Source: Candidatus Peregrinibacteria bacterium
GTDB lineage: Bacteria > Patescibacteriota > Gracilibacteria > CAIRYL01 > GCA-016699755
DNA: 64,000 nucleotides
Direction: 5' to 3'
NCBI GenBank assembly: GCA_016699755.1
Contig: CP065009.1
Coordinates: 868,001-932,000, forward strand
Both the position numbers and the translations under genes were made by a program. Every line of letters starts with the position of its first letter. Position 1 is the first letter of the stretch. This document shows, piece by piece, positions 27,271-34,314 of the stretch. Below the pieces are notes generated by a model that worked only from the letters and a program-made list of their open reading frames with translations, had not been told where the DNA came from and made no database searches.

Positions 27271-28343
27271 TCTTCTTCAAAAGACATTTGAAAATGAGGT
27301 GGATCAACAATCCCATCGTCTTCGATAGTCCAATCACCTCCCCACTCAAATCCAAGATTTTTTGCATATTGAGCTATATCATCCGTAATATGTGTCCAAA
27401 TTGGTTGACCATTTTCGTCCATTTTAACAACATCAATAGCAAGTCCATAGTTATGGTAACTTTGCCCACCTTTTGCATCTGTTACGATATTCCCAGGAGT
27501 CGTTCTTCCCTGTTCATAGAGTCGATCTTGTTCTTCAATAGAACGATAGCCTGTCGTAATTCTAAGCTTAGTACCATTTTCTTCTGTAGTGTTAATAAAA
27601 TCTGTTGCAGAAACTTGTAAACGTGAATCCAAGACTGATATTCTTCTATTCGTGACAGAATCCCACGTTTCATCTGTAAAAGATTCAGGGTCGCTGAGAA
27701 ATCTTTTTAATGCTAAGCCTGTTTTTTTCAATAGGTCTTTCCCTATGCTTTTGTCTTCAGGATTATCTTGGTATTTTTGGTAGACATTATGTAACCATCC
27801 TTCTCCATCAGGATCCCCTTTTAAAATTTTAGAGACCTTACTGGAAAGAGAGTCATCTTTCTTTATTCTTCCCGTTGGATCCACATACTTCAACGGATTA
27901 TTCCGCACATACGCATACTTGTTGAGAGATTGTGGATCGGTGAGATCGCCTGCCCACGGATCAAGTGAAAGAAACCGTGCGATGTTCGAGTCGTAGTAAC
28001 GCGCTTCGTAGTAGAGCAGGTCGGTGTCTTCGTCTCGTTCTTTTCCGGTGTACGTATAATCGTTTTCATATTCTCCTTCTTCTATTCTGCTATCTCCAAA
28101 AGGATAATAGTCATTAAGGGCAATAATTTTTCCGGTTTCGTTGGTATCGACACTGGCTCCGCTCAGGTGATCGGTGTGGTGGTAGATCAGTTTCTTTTCT
28201 GGTTCTTCTCCGTTTTGGGGTGGGGTGAGTTTTCCGGTCTGGGCAAGGGAGCCTCCGGTTTGTATACGAATTCCTCCTCCGTCAAAAATAGGTTCAGTGG
28301 CAGGAGCAAAGGGGTCGGCAAAGAGAGTGGAATAAGAAATCAT
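27267..28343 (-). CDS. Rhs core fragment with M15 D,D-/L,D-peptidase tip
   Basis: 358 residues, no signal peptide. Residues about 25-155 repeat the Rhs core (YHHTDHLSGASVD, YTYTGKERDEDTDLLYYEAR, DPQSLNKYAYVRNN, YVDPTG). After DPTG comes a unique tip whose end is a peptidase M15/VanY-like domain: ITTGYRSIEEQDRLYEQG, SYHNYGLAIDVV (SxHxxGxAxD zinc site), WGGDW and DPPHFQM. It should cut peptidoglycan stem peptides. It lacks the SpvB and YD-repeat parts, so it looks like a silent cassette or a short-form toxin. A promoter-like sequence overlaps its start. Confidence 0.85.
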   Translation of the reverse strand: MISYSTLFADPFAPATEPIFDGGGIRIQTGGSLAQTGKLTPPQNGEEPEKKLIYHHTDHLSGASVDTNETGKIIALNDYYPFGDSRIEEGEYENDYTYTGKERDEDTDLLYYEARYYDSNIARFLSLDPWAGDLTDPQSLNKYAYVRNNPLKYVDPTGRIKKDDSLSSKVSKILKGDPDGEGWLHNVYQKYQDNPEDKSIGKDLLKKTGLALKRFLSDPESFTDETWDSVTNRRISVLDSRLQVSATDFINTTEENGTKLRITTGYRSIEEQDRLYEQGRTTPGNIVTDAKGGQSYHNYGLAIDVVKMDENGQPIWTHITDDIAQYAKNLGFEWGGDWTIEDDGIVDPPHFQMSFEEE

Positions 28344-29011
28344 AACTGTATTGTAGACTTTTTATGTCCGAGTCCAAAAGACTCGGATGAACGGAGGGAC
28401 AACTTTTTTATTATACAGCTGGCTTCATCTAAAAAAATATCCTGGTCATCTTCTTTCGCCAGCATCGTGATAACCACTGGAATATTTTTTATAATATACT
28501 CAAAATATACCCCCTCGACACTATCTACACCATAGTTGCATATTCCCAACCTAACAGGTCTTTCAGAAATTAAGTAATCTATCATTGAAAATGATTTTGC
28601 ATTATTTATTTTAAGACATTCATATTTCATACTGTCATCATCCATCGTCCCAGCACGAATAAGGATTTTATTAGTGAAACCAAAATCATCGGTATTTTTA
28701 AAAAAGACATCCGACAAAGGAATATTGTATTTTTGTTTCTCCTCATCACCTACCTGCTTCCAAATATAATTGCATGACACTTTTGAAAGTTTTGAACTGC
28801 TAATACTTTTGCCAAGATCAATGATCCGTTTTTGATCAGAAAATTGATAAAAAACAAGAGAAACAGAAATCATACAAATCGGAACCAGTAAGTAATAACT
28901 TCTCTTGAGTAAGTCTGACTTATTTTTTGATGGAACAAAAATAAGCTTAATTCCATAGAGCATTAGTAGCCCGATACCAGCTAGACCGACAGAAGATACA
29001 AATAAATCCAT
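28340..29011 (-). CDS. Orphan immunity-like protein, two membrane helices
   Basis: 223 residues with two N-terminal membrane helices (about 5-25 and 38-56) and a soluble domain with three Cys (VSCNYIWKQ, YECLKI, LGICNYG). No family recognised. It follows a toxin-tip remnant (29031-29151) and its stop overlaps the start of the M15 cassette (ATGA at 28340-28343). The last about 15 residues are encoded by palindrome B, so the native C-terminus may have been replaced. Confidence 0.55.
   Translation of the reverse strand: MDLFVSSVGLAGIGLLMLYGIKLIFVPSKNKSDLLKRSYYLLVPICMISVSLVFYQFSDQKRIIDLGKSISSSKLSKVSCNYIWKQVGDEEKQKYNIPLSDVFFKNTDDFGFTNKILIRAGTMDDDSMKYECLKINNAKSFSMIDYLISERPVRLGICNYGVDSVEGVYFEYIIKNIPVVITMLAKEDDQDIFLDEASCIIKKLSLRSSESFGLGHKKSTIQL
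28350..28377 (-). promoter_or_regulatory. Palindrome B with candidate promoter before the M15 cassette
   Basis: On the minus strand TTGGAC (28377-28372), 16 bp, TACAAT (28355-28350), then the ATG at 28343, so transcripts would be leaderless. The -35 sits in the palindrome TCCGAGTC...GACTCGGA (28367-28387). The same arrangement recurs at 35468-35495. Confidence 0.4.
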
Positions 29012-29030
29012 AATTATAATTCATAAACCT

Positions 29031-29151
29031 ATTCAGACTCTTCCTCGTTTTCTTCATCTTCGTCATCCCCCCCAAAAAAATAATTAATTGCATTTGTAAG
29101 AATGGATTTTCCGGTAGAAACAATTCCTTCGTTTGCAATAGAATCTTTTTT
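29031..29151 (-). pseudogene. C-terminal remnant of a toxin tip
   Basis: A start-less open frame encodes DSIANEGIVSTGKSILTNAI then NYFFGGDDEDEENEEESE and a stop, 20 bp before the immunity-like gene at 29011. It is cut off at its 5' side by MITE (ii). An acidic tail like this is common at the end of Rhs-type tips; no fold can be named. Confidence 0.5.
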
Positions 29152-29364
29152 CCTCCTGCTGGAGTCTCCTGCAAGGGACTCCGGCAGACTTATTGCCTGT
29201 TTATTTATTCATACAAAACATCAACGCTATATTGCCCTACTCCAGCTACATAATTCAAGGCACTGGAGTGGAGATATAGCTGATGAAGTGGTGGCGTACT
29301 CTATTTAGTGTTTATGAGATACGATTAACGCCGGAGTCCTCTAAGGAGAGACTCCAGCGGGAGG
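29152..29364. mobile_element. 213-bp MITE (ii)
   Basis: Same length and ends as the other two MITEs, hairpins at 29156-29187 and 29329-29359 (one mismatch, CGCCGG for CGCTGG). Minus-strand interior again encodes a VDVLYE-stop transposase tail. It separates an Rhs YD-repeat fragment from a toxin-tip remnant. Confidence 0.85.
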
Positions 29365-29625
29365 GAAATCGTAGGCGTAGGTTCTGGTGTAATCATCATT
29401 ATTAGCGGTATTGGTGATGGTGGCAGAAGTGAGACGGTCGAGATCATCATACGTGTAATTTGCAGTCTTGGCGGCATCGGTTGCTGAAGCATCTCTTATT
29501 TGGGTGATGTTTCCGGCTTTGTCGAAGGTGTAGGTTCGTCTTTTGGATTGGTATGCGGAATACTTTCCTGAATATGATTTTCTGGATTGTTTTGTGGTTT
29601 GATGATGTGTGAATTTAGTGAGCAA
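29365..29625 (-). pseudogene. Rhs YD-repeat fragment
   Basis: About 165 bp (29365-29530) are nearly identical to the large Rhs gene around 41054-41223 and encode YTFDKAGNITQIRDASATDA and YDDLDRLTSATITNTANNDD. The frame starts with about 30 unrelated residues and ends in MITE-encoded sequence. It is a broken piece left by rearrangement. Confidence 0.8.
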
Positions 29626-29687
29626 GTGATGGATGAATGTTTATCGAGATAATAGCGAAAGTTAGGATTAATGTGAATGACGATTAA

Positions 29688-29718
29688 CGCAGGAGTCCTC
29701 TAGGGAGAGACTCCAGCA
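29688..29718. repeat. Solo REP hairpin (right-end type)
   Basis: CGCAGGAGTC ... GACTCCAGCA matches the right-end hairpin of the RAYT/MITE family. It stands alone 9 bp before the second copy of the SLH 3' end, so the duplicated segment is bordered by element ends on both sides. Confidence 0.75.
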
Positions 29719-29727
29719 GAAGGGAAG

Positions 29728-30156
29728 CGATGCCAAAAGAAACACCAACAGCAAAAGAGGCTCCTTCACATTCCGAAGCAGAATCCATGAATGAAGTATT
29801 TCGGGGTCTCGACTAGTTAAGAGATTTTTTTCATAAGATTTCCAGTATTTTATCATAGAGATTTTCATTTCGATAATTGAATCGGAATTCTGTTTCTTTT
29901 AAGTGAAGAAGGGACTTTTCTTTCTGAATTCCGTTGAAATTTTCCTCCTGCTGGAGTCTCCTGCAAGGGACTCCGGCAGACTTATTGCCTGTTTATTTAT
30001 TCATACAAAACATCAACGCTATATTGCCCTACTCCAGCTACATAACTCAAGGCACTGGAGTGAGTATATAGCTGATGAAGTGATGGCATACTCTATTTAG
30101 TGTTTATGTGAAACGATTAACGCTGGAGTCCTCTAAGGAGAGACTCCAGCGGGAGG
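29728..30156. repeat. Segmental duplication, copy 2 (SLH 3' fragment plus MITE)
   Basis: Copy of 24001-24429. Bases 29728-29815 hold the last 30 codons of the SLH gene including its stop but no start, hence a pseudogene fragment on the plus strand. The rest is non-coding sequence and MITE (iii). Confidence 0.9.
29944..30156. mobile_element. 213-bp MITE (iii)
   Basis: Hairpins at 29948-29979 and 30121-30151, identical in layout to MITE (i), of which it is a duplicate with a few substitutions. It lies just downstream of the orphan gene at 30164. Confidence 0.85.
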
Positions 30157-30163
30157 GAAAAAT

Positions 30164-30580
30164 CTATGATCTGTTTTTAATGCTTGAGCTAAGAAAACAT
30201 TTCATATTCTCTGCAGTAATATAAAATGTTCTTTCTCCTCGAAATGCAAAAATAAAAGATACATATGGATAATTACCTTTGTCCATTGAAACATATTCTA
30301 AAGTGGCATCTTCAGACAAAGGAATTTTCTCATTGCGTTCTGTAACTTGTATCCCATAAAAATTAATGAAGCAAAATTCTACACATGTATACTCCTTGTC
30401 ATCAAACAATCTTTCCCCATGGCATTCAAATATCAGGGAAAGTGTATTTTTGTATGTATCAATCGCCATTCCCGCAAAGTATACGCCATTATGTAAATCT
30501 ATTATGCCTTCCGAAGTGGGAACTTCGATGCCCGGTATAGAGAAATCTTCCCAAAGAATTTCTACATTTTTTTTATTCAT
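30164..30580 (-). CDS. Orphan immunity-like protein, cytosolic
   Basis: 138 residues without signal or membrane segment (MNKKNVEILWEDFSIPGIEV ... YITAENMKCFLSSSIKNRS). It is predicted to be beta-rich and resembles no family I can name. It is enclosed by MITE (iii) and RAYT copy 2. Only about ten codons of a preceding frame (KKVVVDEGKI, stop) remain upstream. By analogy with its neighbours it is probably the immunity half of a pair whose toxin was lost. Confidence 0.5.
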   Translation of the reverse strand: MNKKNVEILWEDFSIPGIEVPTSEGIIDLHNGVYFAGMAIDTYKNTLSLIFECHGERLFDDKEYTCVEFCFINFYGIQVTERNEKIPLSEDATLEYVSMDKGNYPYVSFIFAFRGERTFYITAENMKCFLSSSIKNRS

Positions 30581-30630
30581 GAATAATATAAATATTTAAA
30601 TTTTACCTTCATCCACCACTACTTTTTTCT

Positions 30631-31330
30631 GCTCCTGCTGGAGTCTCCCGATAGGGGACTCCGGCAGATAACGCCAACAGAGTGCTTATTCATATAGAAC
30701 ATCAACATCATAATGTCCTATTCCTTTTTCATAATTCAAGGCACTGGAGTGGGTATATCGTTCGGGAGTATCTGCTAAATTCCAAGGAGGTTTACAAGGG
30801 TTGTTGTGAATATAATTTAGTTTTTGATGATACAGGTCTGCGTTACTCATTATCTTAGAGTCGTATCTGTCTTCAAAGACTTTATGTCTTGCTCCTTTTT
30901 CTCTTCTGGCTGCTTGAGAGAATAATTCTAAAATATCCTGTTTGTTGTCTTCCAATAAATATTTTGAAATCTTGTATGCCATAAAGCGTTTTGCATTTTG
31001 GATAAGCTTAGGGATTGGTGGAGATTTATCTGAGATATAAATGAGACCATGAAAGTGATTGGGCATGATGACGTATCCATGAATCTTGTTTTGGTATTTT
31101 TCTTTTTGATGATCGAACCATTCATAAAAGAGATCAAAGTATTTCTGAGAGGTGAGTATTTTTTGCCACTCGCAAATGGTAAACGTGATGAAATAGATGT
31201 TATTTGCTTCAAACTCTGTTTTGTTACGAGTAGCCATGAGCTGGAAATGAGGAAGGTATGATATTGTATTTTAATGTTTATGTGAAACGATTAACGCTGG
31301 AGTCCCCTATCGGGAGACTCTAGCGGGAGG
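30631..31330. mobile_element. RAYT element, copy 2
   Basis: About 700 bp, almost base-for-base the same as copy 1. End hairpins at 30635-30667 and 31295-31325. The left hairpin loop here (TCCCGATAGGG) differs from copy 1 (TCCTGCAAGGG) and matches the loop type of the right ends, a sign of recombination between element ends. Confidence 0.88.
30686..31237 (-). CDS. REP-associated tyrosine transposase, second copy
   Basis: Identical 183-residue protein to 25284-25835, with HFH at 61-63 and Tyr142. Intact, so either copy could mobilise the MITEs and solo hairpins of the island. Confidence 0.92.
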   Translation of the reverse strand: MATRNKTEFEANNIYFITFTICEWQKILTSQKYFDLFYEWFDHQKEKYQNKIHGYVIMPNHFHGLIYISDKSPPIPKLIQNAKRFMAYKISKYLLEDNKQDILELFSQAARREKGARHKVFEDRYDSKIMSNADLYHQKLNYIHNNPCKPPWNLADTPERYTHSSALNYEKGIGHYDVDVLYE

Positions 31331-31390
31331 AAAAGAAATCATTTTATTGATCCATTTTTTATTGTGTGCTTTATAAATTCTATTTAACCC

Positions 31391-31602
31391 CTCGTTTGGT
31401 CGAGTCTTTTGGACTCGACCGTTTCTCTTGCCAATGGAACAAGGAATATGGAGTATTCTGTTTTGGTAAATACATTAATCCATTTCACAATAGTGAAAGT
31501 GAGAAAATAGGGAATGCTAGGTTGTTTGGATTTACAGTTCTTTGTCATGGTTGTTAGGGGTTATTTTTATGGTCGAGTCCAAAAGACTCGACCGAACGGA
31601 GG
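31391..31602. mobile_element. MITE-like element with palindrome-B ends
   Basis: About 212 bp bounded by inverted copies of one hairpin: GGTCGAGTC..GACTCGACC at 31398-31420 and 31571-31593, with flanks CTCGTTT and GAACGGAG extending the inverted repeats. No gene inside. Single hairpins of this family occur at 28367-28387 and 35486-35504. Together with 31331-31390 this fills the gene-free stretch between the RAYT and the next gene. Confidence 0.6.
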
Positions 31603-31613
31603 ATGCTCTCATT

Positions 31614-32192
31614 TTAAAGAAAAAAGATCTGTAACTTCTGAAGAAAACCAAAAAATAAATAATTACAACTCTGCCCTCCAAAAGAAAATTTCGCAACTTG
31701 CCAACCTGGCAAGCTTATAAAATCAAAAATATATCCAAATATAAGGAGAAAAAAAGAAAAAAAGAGTGATACCGGCGGAGCAAAAAAAAGAAAAGAATAT
31801 TTTTTAGTTTTTCTATATAGGGAATAGGAAAGATGGATTGAAATAAAGAAATAAAGAACAGTGGAGAGAAAGGCAAAATTAATAGACTCACATGTCGCAA
31901 CTGATTGGTAATACTTCAAAAGAATAAGGCTTATGCCAATAATAGAGAAGGACAGAAGAATATATTGCAAATATTCTTCTCTACTTTTGAGAGCAAACTT
32001 TATTCTTCCAAGAATAAAAGCATAAAAAAAGAAATATCCAAAAGTAAAAATTGTAAAATAGCCAAAATAGAAATTATATATATCAGAATTAATTTTATCT
32101 AACTGAGCAAGTGATGTAGAAGTAACGAATATTCCAAAAGGAAAAAGGATTAAAAACAGAAAATCAAAAATAATATTGAGGACATTTTTCAT
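31614..32192 (-). CDS. Putative immunity protein, polytopic membrane
   Basis: 192 residues with about five hydrophobic helices (for example IIFDFLFLILFPFGIFV and YILLSFSIIGISLILL), rich in Phe, Tyr and Ile. No family recognised. It starts 10 bp after the caspase-like toxin fragment and is therefore its likely immunity partner. Base composition is very AT-rich, unlike the Rhs core, suggesting separate origin. Confidence 0.55.
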   Translation of the reverse strand: MKNVLNIIFDFLFLILFPFGIFVTSTSLAQLDKINSDIYNFYFGYFTIFTFGYFFFYAFILGRIKFALKSREEYLQYILLSFSIIGISLILLKYYQSVATCESINFAFLSTVLYFFISIHLSYSLYRKTKKYSFLFFAPPVSLFFSFFLLIFGYIFDFISLPGWQVAKFSFGGQSCNYLFFGFLQKLQIFFL

Positions 32193-32201
32193 AAAATAAT
32201 T

Positions 32202-33467
32202 CTAAAATGAAGGTGTATAAACGACTGGAGTTACATTCCCCCACCAAACTTCAGATCTCCACTCAAATGGAACCCCAGAAAAAGGAAGCCTTGATGGTCT
32301 TGGTTTGTATCCACTAAAACTTACAGATCCCTGAGATGCATAGACAGGTGTCCTAAAATGTGTAGAGAAAGCATTTCCTATGCTCCAGTCACCACCAAAA
32401 AAAGCATGGCATGAATAAAGATGAATTTGTAAATTCTTATCTTTTGATTTATTTCCAGTAAACAAATCATAAATGCTCATATCACTACTATTTTTATACA
32501 TCTCTAATGAGGCATGTTCATCATTTGTTATCGCATAACGATATCTTCTTTCTCCTGAATCAAGTTTTTCTTTTTGATCATCGGTAAGTTCATCATACGG
32601 AACAGTTGAAAGAAAAAGTGAACTAGAATCACCATGTCCATAATATTCAATCATATCAATATCGTCTATCGTTTTCAGTGCTTCGTTAAATTCATCTGGA
32701 GTTTTTGCATAAACGACATGCACTTCTTCTTCATACCCATCTTCTATTAATTGCTCCTTTCTCTGATTCGCTTTATCAACAAATTCTTTTGGATTATCTT
32801 CATTTTCATAATTTTCACCTGCAAAAATTACGGCATCTAACCCAAATGGATCCACATACTTCAACGGATTATTCCGCACATACGCATACTTGTTGAGAGA
32901 TTGTGGATCGGTGAGATCGCCTGCCCACGGATCAAGTGAAAGAAACCGTGCGATGTTTGAGTTGTAGTATCTCGCTTCGTAGTAGAGCAGGTCGGTGTCT
33001 TCATCTCGTTCTTTTCCGGTGTAGGTATAATCGTTTTCATATTCTCCTTCTTCTATTCTGCTATCTCCAAAAGGATAATAGTCATTAAGGGCTATTACAC
33101 TTCCATTGATGTTAGTATCGACACTCGCTCCGCTCAGGTGATCGGTGTGGTGGTAGATCAGTTGATCTGATGATGGTTCTTGTTGGGGTGGGGTGAGTTT
33201 TCCGGTCTGGGCAAGGGAGCCTCCGGTTTGGATATGAATTCCTCCTCCGTTTTCTATGGTAATGGAGTAGGTGTTCAGGTCTACTTCAAGGGTGCCGGTT
33301 TGGGTTATGGTGAGGGTCACGTTGTGGGGAGATTCTATGCCTTTCGGGAGACTCCAACAGGAGGGAAGTAGCATGTGTTGCCTAAAACTTTCAATATCAG
33401 CACCATTAAATTCATGTATTGCATGAAGTATATCCACATCTTCGCCTACAAATTGATTATTATTCAT
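32202..33467 (-). CDS. Rhs core fragment with caspase-like (clan CD) tip
   Basis: 421 residues, no signal. Residues 1-32 (MNNNQFVGEDVDILHAIHEF ...) do not match Rhs; residues about 33-46 (LLPSCWSLPKGIES) are encoded by a half REP; from about 47 on it is the Rhs core ending YVDPFG near 207. The tip has DMIEYYGHGDSSSLF (about 268-282) and, about 75 residues later, LQIHLYSCHAFFGG. Such a His-Gly and hydrophobic-strand-Cys pair is the catalytic dyad layout of caspase-like peptidases. Substrate unknown. Start overlaps the upstream stop (ATGA). Confidence 0.75.
   Translation of the reverse strand: MNNNQFVGEDVDILHAIHEFNGADIESFRQHMLLPSCWSLPKGIESPHNVTLTITQTGTLEVDLNTYSITIENGGGIHIQTGGSLAQTGKLTPPQQEPSSDQLIYHHTDHLSGASVDTNINGSVIALNDYYPFGDSRIEEGEYENDYTYTGKERDEDTDLLYYEARYYNSNIARFLSLDPWAGDLTDPQSLNKYAYVRNNPLKYVDPFGLDAVIFAGENYENEDNPKEFVDKANQRKEQLIEDGYEEEVHVVYAKTPDEFNEALKTIDDIDMIEYYGHGDSSSLFLSTVPYDELTDDQKEKLDSGERRYRYAITNDEHASLEMYKNSSDMSIYDLFTGNKSKDKNLQIHLYSCHAFFGGDWSIGNAFSTHFRTPVYASQGSVSFSGYKPRPSRLPFSGVPFEWRSEVWWGNVTPVVYTPSF
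33340..33364. repeat. Half REP hairpin inside an Rhs fragment
   Basis: On the minus strand this reads CCTCCTGTTGGAGTC then TCCCGAAAGG, the left end of the RAYT family without its second arm. It is translated in frame and joins an unrelated N-terminus to the Rhs core. Confidence 0.6.
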
Positions 33468-33718
33468 TGTTCTTGAATTTCTTTTTCAATTATTACTGCA
33501 TTAAAGATGTCAGTTAAATCTTCGATAAATAAACCTAATTTTGTTGGCTCATCATTACAGTCTAAGCCAAGTTTAAGGAATAGATTTATCAATTGCTCAA
33601 AAATATTCAAAATTTCTTTATCAGTATAAAAATTTGCCCCTTCTTTAAATAAATATTCAGGTAAATAAAAATTTAAAAAATCAACTTGCCCTCTGTTAAG
33701 TGTTACTTTATTAGTCAT
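33464..33718 (-). CDS. Small cytosolic immunity-like protein
   Basis: 84 residues, helical, acidic, no signal (MTNKVTLNRGQVDFLNFYLP ... DIFNAVIIEKEIQEQ). It resembles small bacterial immunity proteins in size and composition only. Its ATG overlaps the stop of a toxin-tip remnant (33711-33838), and its own stop overlaps the next start. This is therefore the surviving antidote of a lost toxin. Confidence 0.55.
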   Translation of the reverse strand: MTNKVTLNRGQVDFLNFYLPEYLFKEGANFYTDKEILNIFEQLINLFLKLGLDCNDEPTKLGLFIEDLTDIFNAVIIEKEIQEQ

Positions 33719-33838
33719 TCTTCTTTGATTTACTTTTCTCCCTATAACCTTTTTTATTTGTTACTCTTATGATAATTACTTTTCCTAATTTATTCAATAC
33801 GACAACAGCATTCTTACCAAATGAGCCTTCAGGGATCT
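33711..33838 (-). pseudogene. C-terminal remnant of a toxin tip
   Basis: About 40 start-less codons encode IPEGSFGKNAVVVLNKLGKV and then IIIRVTNKKGYREKSKSKKND, stop. The GkNAVVVLN..GKVI strand pair followed by a basic tail is the kind of ending seen in Rhs/CDI nuclease tips, but this is a loose resemblance. Upstream of it the frame is closed and the gene at 33829 takes over. Confidence 0.5.
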
Positions 33839-34314
33839 CTAATTATAAAACTTTGAATTTCTTTAGTCATATTATTTTTAAATTTTGTTGAACCTATACC
33901 AATAATTAAATATCTTTTCCAATTATCCCATCTAAATTCATCAGGGATCGCAGTAAAAAAGAAATTTTCAATAACCTCTTTGGTATTTTCAGACTCTATT
34001 GTTCCCGTTATAACCTGATCTTTTTCTGGAGAGTCTAGTATGCTAAGTAAAAAAAGAAGATTTTCAAAAACCAAATCTGAATATTCTCCTGCTATCCAAA
34101 TTCCAACAGGATTACTCATAATCACATCAGACAAAATTTTTTGAAGATAGCTTTTATCATTTTCAGAATATTTCTCAAAATAAAATAAAATCATCGAATT
34201 ATGAAAAATACTCTTTTTGATAAATAAATTTAATAATAATTCATTAGACTCATAAAAAACATCTTTATCTAAATAATTGCCTAAAAAGTTTATATTACTG
34301 GTCATATTATCCAT
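33829..34314 (-). CDS. Putative cytosolic immunity protein
   Basis: The ATG at 34314 (MDNMTSNINFLGNYLDKD) overlaps the toxin fragment's stop at 34307 by 8 bp and is preferred over a longer frame. 161 residues, helical, no signal or membrane helix. It resembles HEAT-like immunity proteins only in general character. Cytosolic placement suggests its toxin acts inside cells. Function inferred from position. Confidence 0.58.
   Translation of the reverse strand: MDNMTSNINFLGNYLDKDVFYESNELLLNLFIKKSIFHNSMILFYFEKYSENDKSYLQKILSDVIMSNPVGIWIAGEYSDLVFENLLFLLSILDSPEKDQVITGTIESENTKEVIENFFFTAIPDEFRWDNWKRYLIIGIGSTKFKNNMTKEIQSFIIRDP

Noticed and set aside
24217..31330. CRISPR array
   Set aside because: The repeats are palindromic element ends at irregular distances, with no regular spacers and no cas genes.
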